A stretch of DNA of 13,342 bases from an uncultured Lachnospiraceae bacterium (GTDB lineage Bacteria; Bacillota; Clostridia; Lachnospirales; Lachnospiraceae): positions 1 to 13,342 of the forward strand of contig CAJTWA010000071.1 in assembly GCA_910580195.1 (NCBI GenBank), in the 5' to 3' direction. The first letter of the stretch is position 1, and the number at the start of each line of letters is the position of its first letter. Both the position numbers and the translations under genes were made by a program. Positions 6,002-12,041 of this stretch are shown here, in pieces. The notes under the pieces are model-generated. The model was not told where the DNA came from, did not search any database, and saw only the letters and a program-made list of their open reading frames with translations.

Positions 6002-6760
6002 TTATGGAACCCAGCGTTTCAGGGATGCAGCCATATGCCCCCGTACATCCATGTGGTACAGCTCATCCAGCCAAGAGAGGTCAAAATCTTCCATCTTGCT
6101 GTAATGCCGCACCTCCCCATGGTCTAAAAGGAGCACAGTGTCCGCAAAGGACAACGCAAGGTTCATGTCATGGAACACCCCCACCACGCAGCGCCCCCCG
6201 GCGGCAGACCAAGTTTTTAGGCTTTCAACCAGTTCCACTTGGTAGCGCAGGTCCAGATGGTTGGTGGGCTCGTCCAGCAGGATGGCCTTAGGCTCTTGGG
6301 CAAAGGTCCGTGCAAGGAACACACGCTGCAGCTGCCCGCCGGAAAGACGGGTGACGAGGTGTTCCCGCAGGTCCCAAGTCCCAGTCAGCCGCAGGCTTTC
6401 TTCCACGGCGCGCCGGTCTGCGCTGTTTTCCCCAGACAGCAGGCCGCTTGCCTGATGGGCATAACGGCCCAGCATGACAGCTTCATACACCGTATAATCA
6501 AAGGTGGCGGGGGAGAATTGGCTCATCAGAGCCATTTTCTGGGCCCGCTGTTTGATGGGCATTGTCCGCAGGCTGTGGCCCATCAGTTCCATGGTGCCGC
6601 TGCTGGGCAATAATCCGGCCAGGGCCCGCAGCAGCGTAGTTTTCCCGCAGCCGTTCGGCCCTAGGATGCACAGCTTTTCCCCCTCTTTTACATGGAAGGA
6701 GATGTCCTTGGCAATGGGCGGCCCCCCATAGCCGCAGCTTAAATGTTCAATCCGTAACAT
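6002..6760 (-). CDS. ABC importer ATPase (FecE/BtuD class)
   Basis: A 252-aa cytoplasmic ATPase for a metal-chelate/cobalamin-type importer. Walker A is GPNGCGKTT (residues 34-42); the Q-loop lies near MSQF; the signature is LSGGQLQR; Walker B is ILLDEPTNHLD; and the switch His is in FHDMN. DEPTNHLDLRYQ followed by a FHDMNLA segment is typical of FecE/FhuC/BtuD ATPases. The start is taken as ATG 6760 because AGGTGG (6771-6766) sits 5 nt before it; a GTG at 6769 would add three residues and use up that Shine-Dalgarno. It is the last gene of the importer operon, 103 nt after the permease stop. That gap holds no convincing gene. Confidence 0.93.
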   Translation of the reverse strand: MLRIEHLSCGYGGPPIAKDISFHVKEGEKLCILGPNGCGKTTLLRALAGLLPSSGTMELMGHSLRTMPIKQRAQKMALMSQFSPATFDYTVYEAVMLGRYAHQASGLLSGENSADRRAVEESLRLTGTWDLREHLVTRLSGGQLQRVFLARTFAQEPKAILLDEPTNHLDLRYQVELVESLKTWSAAGGRCVVGVFHDMNLALSFADTVLLLDHGEVRHYSKMEDFDLSWLDELYHMDVRGHMAASLKRWVP

Positions 6761-6765
6761 AATAT

Positions 6766-6771
6766 CCACCT
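6766..6771 (-). promoter_or_regulatory. Ribosome binding site deciding the ATPase start
   Basis: On the minus strand AGGTGG is followed after 5 nt by ATG (6760-6758), giving a product starting MLRIEHLS as usual for this family. The alternative GTG (6769-6767) overlaps the site. Confidence 0.65.
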
Positions 6772-6863
6772 ATTCTTTCCCTTTTACTTTGGCATAGACA
6801 GTAAAGGGCAATTCTGTTTCCCATAGGAACCGCCCGTTCTCCCGTTTCGCAGGAAGCATGGGG

Positions 6864-7889
6864 CTATCCCCGGTTCTTGCGCCCTGCAAAAAAGATATAC
6901 AGGAAAAAAGGAGCCCCCAGCAGCGCGGTAATTGCGCCGATTGGGATTTCACGGGCAGGGACTAGGGTCCGGGCTGCCAAATCGCACAGCACGAGGAACG
7001 TGCCGCCGAATAATGCGCTGGCAGGGAGCACTTTCCGGTGTGCGGCCCCAAACCAGCGGCGCACAATGTGGGGCGCAATCAGATCCACAAAGCCGATAAT
7101 GCCTACGAAAGCCACCGCCGCCCCCGTCAGGGCTGCCACCGCGGCCAGCAGGATGCGCTTGTGCCGGATTAAATCCACCCCCATCGCCTGGGCCGATTCC
7201 TCGCCGAAAGTCATCACATCCAGCTCACGGGCGTAAAACAGGAAAAAGACAAGCCCAAGCGCCGTGGCAGCCGCCAGCACCCACACCGCGTCCCATTCCT
7301 TCATGGAAAAGCTGCCCAGCAGCCAAAGCTGCACCCGTTCCGCATAAGCTGGCGAGCTGGTCGCCAGAAGGTTCATGACGGCGTTGCAGAACAGGGAAAA
7401 TACAGTTCCCACTAGGATGATGGTTACATTCGACACCCCCCGGTCTAGGCGGGAGGATAGGAACACCACCAAAAATACAGTGGCCAGTGCAAACCCCAAG
7501 CTGACGCTGGGGAGCAAAAATGCCCCAAGGCCTGCAGCAGCAAACCCAAAAGTAATGACGATGGCTGCCCCCAGCCCAGCCCCGGCAGAGATGCCAAGGC
7601 CGAAAGGGGAAGCCAGCGGGTTCTGCAGGATGGACTGGGTTACTGTGCCGCCCATTGCCAGCGCAGCCCCGGTAAGGAACGCCAGGATTACCCGGGGGAG
7701 GCGCATATTCAGCACCATGGCCGGGTAGCTTTTGGGCAGCGCATCTGGCAGGGGCGTGCCAAACAGATGGTTAGCAATTATGGCTAGGATATCCCCCGGA
7801 GCCACATACACGCTGCCAATGCCGATGCCCAAAAGCAATGCGGCCGCTGCTGCAACGAGCAGTACAATCATTTTTGCCCGGAATTTCAT
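6864..7889 (-). CDS. FecCD-family ABC importer permease
   Basis: A 341-aa integral membrane protein rich in hydrophobic segments throughout, matching the FecCD/BtuC family that forms a homodimeric channel for siderophores, heme or cobalamin. Family landmarks: LRLPRVILAFLTGAALAMGGTV-type first motif, LQNPLASPFGLGISAGAG, a GEESAQAMGVD segment that contacts the ATPase (the EAA-like loop), and the C-terminal VGIIGFVDLIAPHIVRR and PAREIPIGAITALLGAPFFLYI motifs. Length is normal for the family (about 320-350 aa). Its ATG overlaps the stop of the binding-protein gene by 4 nt (ATGA), a sign of translational coupling. Confidence 0.95.
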   Translation of the reverse strand: MKFRAKMIVLLVAAAAALLLGIGIGSVYVAPGDILAIIANHLFGTPLPDALPKSYPAMVLNMRLPRVILAFLTGAALAMGGTVTQSILQNPLASPFGLGISAGAGLGAAIVITFGFAAAGLGAFLLPSVSLGFALATVFLVVFLSSRLDRGVSNVTIILVGTVFSLFCNAVMNLLATSSPAYAERVQLWLLGSFSMKEWDAVWVLAAATALGLVFFLFYARELDVMTFGEESAQAMGVDLIRHKRILLAAVAALTGAAVAFVGIIGFVDLIAPHIVRRWFGAAHRKVLPASALFGGTFLVLCDLAARTLVPAREIPIGAITALLGAPFFLYIFFAGRKNRG

Positions 7890-8947
7890 TGTGCCTTATA
7901 ATAGTCAGGATAGAGAAGCTCAGCCATCTGGCGCATGGCTTTTACAACGTTGTGGGTTGGCTGGGAAGAAGCGTTGGCGTCAATGCAGTAGACATTTTTA
8001 TCAGCAACGGCCGTAATGCCTGCCCAGCCCTCCCGGCTAAGGATTTCCTGTACAGGGTCTTCCACATAATTTGCATTTGTAAAAATGGCGTCTGGGTTTT
8101 CCGCTACAATGGTTTCGCCCTCTACGGTAAGCCATCCTGTTTGGCCTGCCAAAATATTTTCTGCGCCAATCTGCTCTATCATTTCATTGAGGAACACGCC
8201 GCTGCCGAAGCTGTACATATTTGGGGCAGGGGCAACTTCAAAATAGACGCGTTTTCGTTCTTCTGCCGGGATTTTAGCTGCGGTATCGGCCAGTTCTTTT
8301 AGTTCTGCGTCAAAATCAGCCAGCAGGGCGCTGCCTGTCTCGGAAGCCCCAAGGGCAGCAGAGAGGAACTCAATATCGCTTTTAATGCCGTCGATGCTGT
8401 CGGGGCTTGGGACGCAGATGACGCAGGTCCCCGCATCAACCATGGCCTGAAAAGGGGATTCTTGGTCGAAAAAAGTTTCGTTTGTGATAAGCAGGACATC
8501 GGGGGCAAGGGAGGTAAGCTGCTCCATGTCCGGGTTGGTAATCTCGAAGGTTGGGACGTCTTTTGGCAGGCCTTCTACGTCTGCGCTGTAAATGTCATAG
8601 CCTGTGACTTTATCCCCCATGCCTAGGGCTGTTACGATTTCAGACAGGGAAGGGGATAGGGTAACAATAGAATTTACCTCGTTCGGGACAGTGATTTTAG
8701 CTCCGCTGGGATCCGTCATAGTAGCCCCGCCGCCAGAATTTTCATTTTCACCGCCGGTTTTCCCAGCTTCCCCGTCATTGCTGCCAGCATCCTTGGCTTC
8801 TCCATCATTGCTGCCAGTGTCCTTGGCTTCTCCATCATTTCCGCCATTTTCTGTTTGGCTATTGTTTTTTGGGGCGTTGGCGCTGCCGCCGCAGGCACAG
8901 AGCAACATGGTTACTATGAGAAAGATGGAAAGAAATTTCTTTTTCAT
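7886..8947 (-). CDS. Substrate-binding lipoprotein of cobalamin/heme/siderophore importer
   Basis: A 353-aa extracytoplasmic lipoprotein: Lys-rich start, hydrophobic stretch, and lipobox L-C-A-C with probable lipidated Cys19. Residues ~22-75 form an acidic, Gly/Asn/Ser-rich tether containing three 10-aa repeats (37-46, 47-56, 57-66). The periplasmic-binding fold of the BtuF/FhuD class follows, with VTLSPSLSEIVTALGMGDKVTGY near 93-117, LAPDVLLIT, the GSGVFLNEMIEQIGAENIL segment and a long connecting helix. The last motif and P-A-P-N-M-Y-S-F-G resemble cobalamin or heme binders, but the ligand cannot be fixed by sequence alone. AAAGGAG lies 9 nt upstream of the ATG. The gene leads the importer operon from a strong minus-strand promoter; the 5' leader (~46 nt) is too short for a cobalamin riboswitch. 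The neighbouring PocR/PduQ-like genes make cobalamin an attractive guess; iron chelates remain equally possible. Confidence 0.9.
   Translation of the reverse strand: MKKKFLSIFLIVTMLLCACGGSANAPKNNSQTENGGNDGEAKDTGSNDGEAKDAGSNDGEAGKTGGENENSGGGATMTDPSGAKITVPNEVNSIVTLSPSLSEIVTALGMGDKVTGYDIYSADVEGLPKDVPTFEITNPDMEQLTSLAPDVLLITNETFFDQESPFQAMVDAGTCVICVPSPDSIDGIKSDIEFLSAALGASETGSALLADFDAELKELADTAAKIPAEERKRVYFEVAPAPNMYSFGSGVFLNEMIEQIGAENILAGQTGWLTVEGETIVAENPDAIFTNANYVEDPVQEILSREGWAGITAVADKNVYCIDANASSQPTHNVVKAMRQMAELLYPDYYKAQ
8750..8839 (-). repeat. Three 30-bp in-frame tandem repeats in the lipoprotein linker
   Basis: The repeats encode NDGEAKDTGS, NDGEAKDAGS and NDGEAGKTGG. They lengthen the tether between the lipid anchor and the binding domain. 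The near-identical DNA of the units suggests copy number could change by slippage without shifting the frame. Confidence 0.8.
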
Positions 8948-8972
8948 GTTTCATTTCTCCTTTCGTATGCTT

Positions 8973-8991
8973 ATGGGCAGGAAAAGCCCAT
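8973..8991 (-). promoter_or_regulatory. Hairpin/palindrome at the 5' end of the importer mRNA
   Basis: ATGGGC (8973-8978) and GCCCAT (8986-8991) form a perfect 6-bp stem with a 7-nt loop. It begins within a few nucleotides of the predicted transcription start (~8994), so it could be a repressor operator or a 5' stabilising stem-loop. Confidence 0.5.
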
Positions 8992-9000
8992 GTTTCCTAA

Positions 9001-9029
9001 ATAGTAAGTGAGTTCCTCCGGGATGTCAA
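9001..9029 (-). promoter_or_regulatory. Sigma-A promoter of the importer operon
   Basis: On the minus strand TTGACA (9029-9024), a 17-nt spacer and TACTAT (9006-9001) make a near-consensus promoter 54 nt upstream of the lipoprotein ATG. A 10-bp palindrome ATTTGCAAAT (9039-9048) lies just upstream of the -35, and GCAA-N4-TTGC at 9061-9072; both are possible regulator sites. Confidence 0.85.
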
Positions 9030-9122
9030 CCTGTAAAAATTTGCAAATGCTGCCCAACCTGCAATATTTTGCTGTATGTTCCAAAAAAATCCGAGAAAAT
9101 CATAAAAAATAAGGTATTTCTG

Positions 9123-9154
9123 TGGCAGAATGGCAAAAAAGTATCTTTGTGGCA
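9123..9154 (+). promoter_or_regulatory. Possible operator: three TGGCA direct repeats
   Basis: TGGCA occurs at 9123-9127, 9131-9135 and 9150-9154, the first and third within a longer TGTGGCA match 27 bp apart. They lie just upstream of the -35 of the sensor-operon promoter, where AraC-type activators bind direct repeats. Assignment to the AraC-type regulator encoded downstream is inference. Confidence 0.35.
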
Positions 9155-9162
9155 AAAAGGAA

Positions 9163-9191
9163 TTGTAGGAACAGGATTCTTTTGCTATAAT
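9163..9191 (+). promoter_or_regulatory. Promoter of the PocR sensor / AraC regulator operon
   Basis: TTGTAG (9163-9168), a 17-nt spacer and a perfect TATAAT (9186-9191) preceded by TGC (extended -10). The predicted start near 9198 gives a leader of about 270 nt. The non-consensus -35 leaves room for activator control. Confidence 0.75.
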
Positions 9192-9197
9192 GGGAAT

Positions 9198-9468
9198 ATC
9201 AGTAATGGCTTATAAAAGCTATGGCATGGGGATCCTGCTTTAGCCCTTGGAAGATTTGGGCTGGCCATTGCTTTTGGATGCTGCCGGGGGCAGTTCCTAG
9301 GGCAATTTTGTGTTCCTGCAATGTTTCTGCCAGAAGCAGGGCACAAACTTTTGCAGGCGTTTATGGGGGTTTTTAATTCTTGCAATGTTTCTGCCAGAAG
9401 CGGGGCACAAACTTTTGCAGGCGCCTATGGGGCGCCAAGAGATGGGATTATGCTGGGAGATGGGTTTT
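9198..9468 (+). promoter_or_regulatory. Long structured leader of the sensor operon
   Basis: About 270 nt separate the predicted transcription start from the chosen ATG. Hairpins visible by eye: AGCCC/GGGCT near 9242-9262, CTGCC-GGG-GGCAG at 9281-9293, and one in each of two tandem repeats (9315-9357 and 9379-9421). Open frames through it (for instance from ATG 9321) lack good ribosome binding sites and look like translated repeat. It matches no riboswitch class that I recognise, and no terminator with a T-tract is seen. Confidence 0.5.
9313..9432 (+). repeat. Two tandem repeats, period 64 nt, with conserved hairpin
   Basis: Units start at 9313 and 9377 and are nearly identical over about 56 nt (TGCAATGTTTCTGCCAGAAG, then GGGCACAAACTTTTGCAGGCG). 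Each can fold through an outer stem: CCTGCAA 9315-9321 with TTGCAGG 9351-9357 in unit 1, CTTGCAA 9379-9385 with TTGCAGG 9415-9421 in unit 2. The C-to-T change in unit 2 is tolerated as a G-U pair. An inner CTGC/GCAG stem is also possible. Confidence 0.8.
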
Positions 9469-10677
9469 ATGTTGAAAGAGTCAAAAAAGATATCTGATTA
9501 TATTGACATTGGTTTCCTGCAAATGCTGCAGGATAATTGTTCTAAGGCCATGGGGCTGGCCTTTGTGGCGGTGGATTACCGGGGATGCCCGATTACGCAT
9601 TACAGCGGCTTTACCCCTTACTGCCAGTTGGGGCGGAAGCACCAGGGCTTTTTTGAGATGTGCAAGCAATGCGACGCCCATGGGGGCCTTCAGGCCGCGA
9701 TTACCGGGGAGCCTTATATTTACCGCTGCCATGCAGGGCTGGTAGATTTTGCGCTGCCGCTCTTTTACGACGGCAACTACATGGGGTCGCTGATGGGGGG
9801 CCAGATACGCTTAAACCGGGAAGAAAAAGGGGAGTTAGAGTGTATTCTCCCGGTTAAGACAGATTGGCGCAAAGATAAGGCTTTGGACGAAGCCTACCAT
9901 GAAACGCAGACGGTTTCTTATGAAAAAATCAAGTCTGCGGTCACAGTGCTGCACGATTTGATTTTGTTTATGATGGAAAACGGCGGCCGGGCTGGGCAGG
10001 AGGAAGGCGGCTTGGAGCTGGCAGCGGCGCGCAGCACCCTGCCGGGGATGGAGTTTTCTTTCCAGAAGCGGGAGCTTACCGGCCTCAAGCAGCAGGGGAG
10101 GCTCCGTTATTTTTTCTTTGTCATGAATATTATTTCGCAGCTTGCGGTTCAAGAACATGCCCCTAAGACGGAGGCCATGGTCTATGATTTTGCAGATATT
10201 ATGCGCTATGTCACGGAGTCGGGCCATGGGCTTTCCACGCTGGGGGAAGAATTAAGCTATGTGGGCTCGCTGCTCCGCATCCAAAAAGCATGGATGGGGG
10301 ACACGCTCCGCTACAATATTTCCGTGCCGAAGGAATATTGGGGCGTGAACTGCCCGTATATGGTACTGGAGCCGCTGGTGGGGGTTGCGGTCCAAGGATG
10401 CGAGGCAGGGGAGGCTCATGAGATTGAAATACTTGCCGAGGAAGGGCAGGGGGATGTGCTCATCCAAGTAGTCAGTGACAATGAGGGGATGGCTGTGGAG
10501 GAAATGGACGCCCAGATTGACGGGGCCTTGCAGGAGGATGGGTTTTCCCTGCATGATTCGGACCGCGGCCTGAAACGGATTTTTGGGAAAAAATACGGGC
10601 TTACGGTAGGCCCTAGGAAAGATGGGCGCGGGGGATATGTGGCAAGTTTCCGCCTTCCCTTGAAAAAAGAGGGGTAG
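9469..10677 (+). CDS. PocR-domain sensor with degenerate histidine-kinase module
   Basis: A 402-aa cytoplasmic protein without membrane segments. Residues ~10-130 are a PocR ligand-sensing domain, as in regulators of propanediol and other catabolic genes: a PAS-like fold with conserved Cys52, Cys65, Cys68 and Cys87 (CKQCD, then YRCHAGLVDFALP). Residues ~200-400 follow the LytS/YesM-type kinase layout but are degenerate. At the dimerisation helix (LKQQGRLRYFFF, 206-217) the phospho-acceptor His aligns with Arg213. The N-box (LEPLVGVAVQG, 300-310) has Val306 in place of the Mg-ATP asparagine. The G1 box is reduced to DNEG. RGLKRIFGKKYG and the C-terminal FRLPLKK strand remain. It is thus probably a pseudokinase signalling by conformation. 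ATG 9469 is chosen because the PocR domain starts ~10 residues later and GGGAG lies upstream; in-frame ATGs at 9424, 9439 and 9460 are alternatives. A response-regulator gene follows after 68 nt. Confidence 0.85.
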   Translation: MLKESKKISDYIDIGFLQMLQDNCSKAMGLAFVAVDYRGCPITHYSGFTPYCQLGRKHQGFFEMCKQCDAHGGLQAAITGEPYIYRCHAGLVDFALPLFYDGNYMGSLMGGQIRLNREEKGELECILPVKTDWRKDKALDEAYHETQTVSYEKIKSAVTVLHDLILFMMENGGRAGQEEGGLELAAARSTLPGMEFSFQKRELTGLKQQGRLRYFFFVMNIISQLAVQEHAPKTEAMVYDFADIMRYVTESGHGLSTLGEELSYVGSLLRIQKAWMGDTLRYNISVPKEYWGVNCPYMVLEPLVGVAVQGCEAGEAHEIEILAEEGQGDVLIQVVSDNEGMAVEEMDAQIDGALQEDGFSLHDSDRGLKRIFGKKYGLTVGPRKDGRGGYVASFRLPLKKEG

Positions 10678-10701
10678 TGCAGGGCATTTGGCAAGGGTTT
10701 G

Positions 10702-10724
10702 CCGTGCCGCAGGCTGCGGCATGG
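10702..10724 (+). other. Intercistronic hairpin between sensor and regulator genes
   Basis: CCGTGCCGCA (10702-10711) pairs with TGCGGCATGG (10715-10724) around a 3-nt loop; one pair is G-U. It has no T-tract and lies just before the GGAAGGGG Shine-Dalgarno (10730-10737) of the regulator gene. It resembles the hairpin at 4412-4428 in position and loop size. Confidence 0.5.
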
Positions 10725-10745
10725 GCATAGGAAGGGGCGTGGCGT

Positions 10746-11804
10746 ATGGACCAGATTTTAGTGCTGAATGAGAACCGCCTGGAGCGTGAGATTACCCGCA
10801 GCATATTGTCGGAAGGGCTGGAGTCGGCGGAAATTCTCCTTGCACCAGAGGGGGAGTCTGCCTTAAAGCTGCTGCGGGAGCATGATATTGATTTGCTGAT
10901 TGCAGATGTGCCGAAGTTCGACCTGCGCTATTGCGACATGATGGCGCAGGCCAAGCAGATATCGCCGGATACCCCTGTATTGGTGACTTCTGTCGGGGTT
11001 CGGGAAGATATTGCGCCCCATGTCTGGCGGCTGGGCCTGCAGGATTACCTGTTAAAGCCCTGCCGCCCAGCTTGGCTTCTGGCGGCTGCCCGCGCGCTGA
11101 AGCGGGATGTTTCCCCTTCGGACGACAGGGAAGAGCAGCGGCGGAGGGAGCGGTACTTAAGGCTTTTGGCAGAACAGATGCGGGCATTTTGTTATAAAAA
11201 ATGCACAGATGTTGCAAAAGATTACCTTGATTCCCTCCATAAAGATATCCATAATAAAAGTGTAATCCGGTTTCAGGTGCTTCGGTTTGCCGAAGGGCTT
11301 GTGCAACTGGGCGACCCTTTGGGCGCTGCCGTCCAGATGAGGCTGGCAGGCATTATGGAACAGTTTAAGCTTCGGTTCGACCAGCAGGTGCAGAAATATG
11401 ACACGTATCTTGTGCTGAAAAAGATGCTGAACGTTATTTTTGCCGTGTTCGACGAGGAAGGCAGCTATCAGGTTGGCAGCGAGCAGAGGGTGCTCAATTA
11501 TATAGACCGCAACATCAGGGACGGCATCAGCTTGGATCAGGCTGCAGAGTATGCGAATATGAGCTCCTACTATTTCAGCAGGGTATTTAAGAAAATCACC
11601 GGGGTGAATTTCATTACATATGTGACGGACTGTAAAATTGCAGTTGCCCAAGAGATGCTGGTAGACACGGACATGCCCGTCTTGAGCATTGCCTATGAGC
11701 TTTCCTACAATGAGGCGAATTATTTCAGCAAAGCCTTCAAGCGGAAAGTGGGGATGACGCCTACCGAGTACCGGGAGGCCCATTGCAGCGGGGAACCTTG
11801 TTAG
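10746..11804 (+). CDS. Response regulator with AraC-type DNA-binding domain
   Basis: A 352-aa cytoplasmic transcription factor of the YesN type. Residues 1-~115 are a receiver domain: the phosphorylatable Asp54 (LLIADVPKFD), Thr81 (VLVTS) and Lys104 (DYLLKP) are in place, but the usual N-terminal acidic pair is Asn8-Glu9 (ILVLNENR), which should weaken Mg binding. A helical linker (~125-240) follows, with a charged Arg/Glu-rich stretch. The C-terminus (~250-350) carries the two helix-turn-helices of AraC/XylS proteins (ISLDQAAEYANMSSYYFSRVFKK and VLSIAYELSYNEANYFSKAFKRKVGMTPTEYR). GGAAGGGG 8 nt upstream supports the start. It is co-transcribed with the PocR sensor and probably controls the divergent importer, its own operon or the alcohol dehydrogenase downstream. 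Confidence 0.92.
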   Translation: MDQILVLNENRLEREITRSILSEGLESAEILLAPEGESALKLLREHDIDLLIADVPKFDLRYCDMMAQAKQISPDTPVLVTSVGVREDIAPHVWRLGLQDYLLKPCRPAWLLAAARALKRDVSPSDDREEQRRRERYLRLLAEQMRAFCYKKCTDVAKDYLDSLHKDIHNKSVIRFQVLRFAEGLVQLGDPLGAAVQMRLAGIMEQFKLRFDQQVQKYDTYLVLKKMLNVIFAVFDEEGSYQVGSEQRVLNYIDRNIRDGISLDQAAEYANMSSYYFSRVFKKITGVNFITYVTDCKIAVAQEMLVDTDMPVLSIAYELSYNEANYFSKAFKRKVGMTPTEYREAHCSGEPC

Positions 11805-11842
11805 GCTCCGGCAGGCTTGGGCCTTGGGCATCCGGCCGGGCA

Positions 11843-12003
11843 TCTGGGAAATATTGCCTCAAAAGGCAGGTTCCGCGGTGTTTCTGGCATCAAATGGGTA
11901 TCCGGGGAACACGGCAGGCAAAGGCAGGTTCCGCGGTGTTTCTGGCATCAGATGGGCATCCGGGAAACACGGCAGGCAAAGGCAGATTCTGGCAATCCGG
12001 GGG
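11843..12003 (+). repeat. Tandem repeats of 58 nt upstream of the alcohol dehydrogenase
   Basis: Units beginning AAGGCAGG at 11863 and 11921 are nearly identical over 58 nt. A third, internally deleted, starts at 11979, and a decayed partial unit precedes them (~11843-11861). Each full unit folds through GTGTTTC with GGAACAC or GAAACAC (11878-11884 with 11906-11912; 11936-11942 with 11964-11970), the difference being a G-U versus A-U pair. The TGTTTCTG-xCA core followed by GGG-Y-A is shared with the repeats upstream of the sensor gene. No T-tract terminator or clear promoter is seen in this 237-nt gap. Confidence 0.8.
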
Positions 12004-12031
12004 CTGTGCCCTTGGCTGTTGGCGGCAGAAT

Positions 12032-12036
12032 GGAGG
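12032..12036 (+). promoter_or_regulatory. Ribosome binding site deciding the dehydrogenase start
   Basis: GGAGG lies 5 nt before ATG 12042 and overlaps the alternative ATG 12030. Starting at 12042 gives MQEFSFSTRIFFG, which aligns with the start of PduQ-like proteins. Confidence 0.8.
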
Positions 12037-12041
12037 TTTTC

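Noticed and set aside
5957..6015. Duplicated segment with TTTCATTTATGGA near the ATPase stop codon
   Set aside because: It is only about 19 bp in two copies and does not alter the gene; probably a trivial small duplication.
6770..6952. 60-residue minus-strand frame between permease and ATPase genes
   Set aside because: It starts inside the permease gene in another frame, has no ribosome binding site, and the part outside the permease is only about 30 codons.
8948..9000. Cobalamin riboswitch ahead of the importer operon
   Set aside because: The predicted leader is only ~46 nt, far shorter than the ~200-nt aptamer, and no B12-box-like conserved core is seen.
9310..9468. In-frame extension of the PocR sensor upstream of ATG 9469
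   Set aside because: The extra 53 residues come from the two 64-nt repeats, show no domain, and the PocR domain begins just after ATG 9469.
11843..12003. CRISPR array or coding repeat protein
   Set aside because: Units are head-to-tail 58-mers with no spacers; 58 is not a multiple of three, so successive units are read in different frames.
11817..12041. In-frame N-terminal extension of the alcohol dehydrogenase by 75 residues
   Set aside because: It is translated tandem repeat, lacks its own ribosome binding site, and the GGAGG at 12032-12036 with ATG 12042 gives the family's usual N-terminus.
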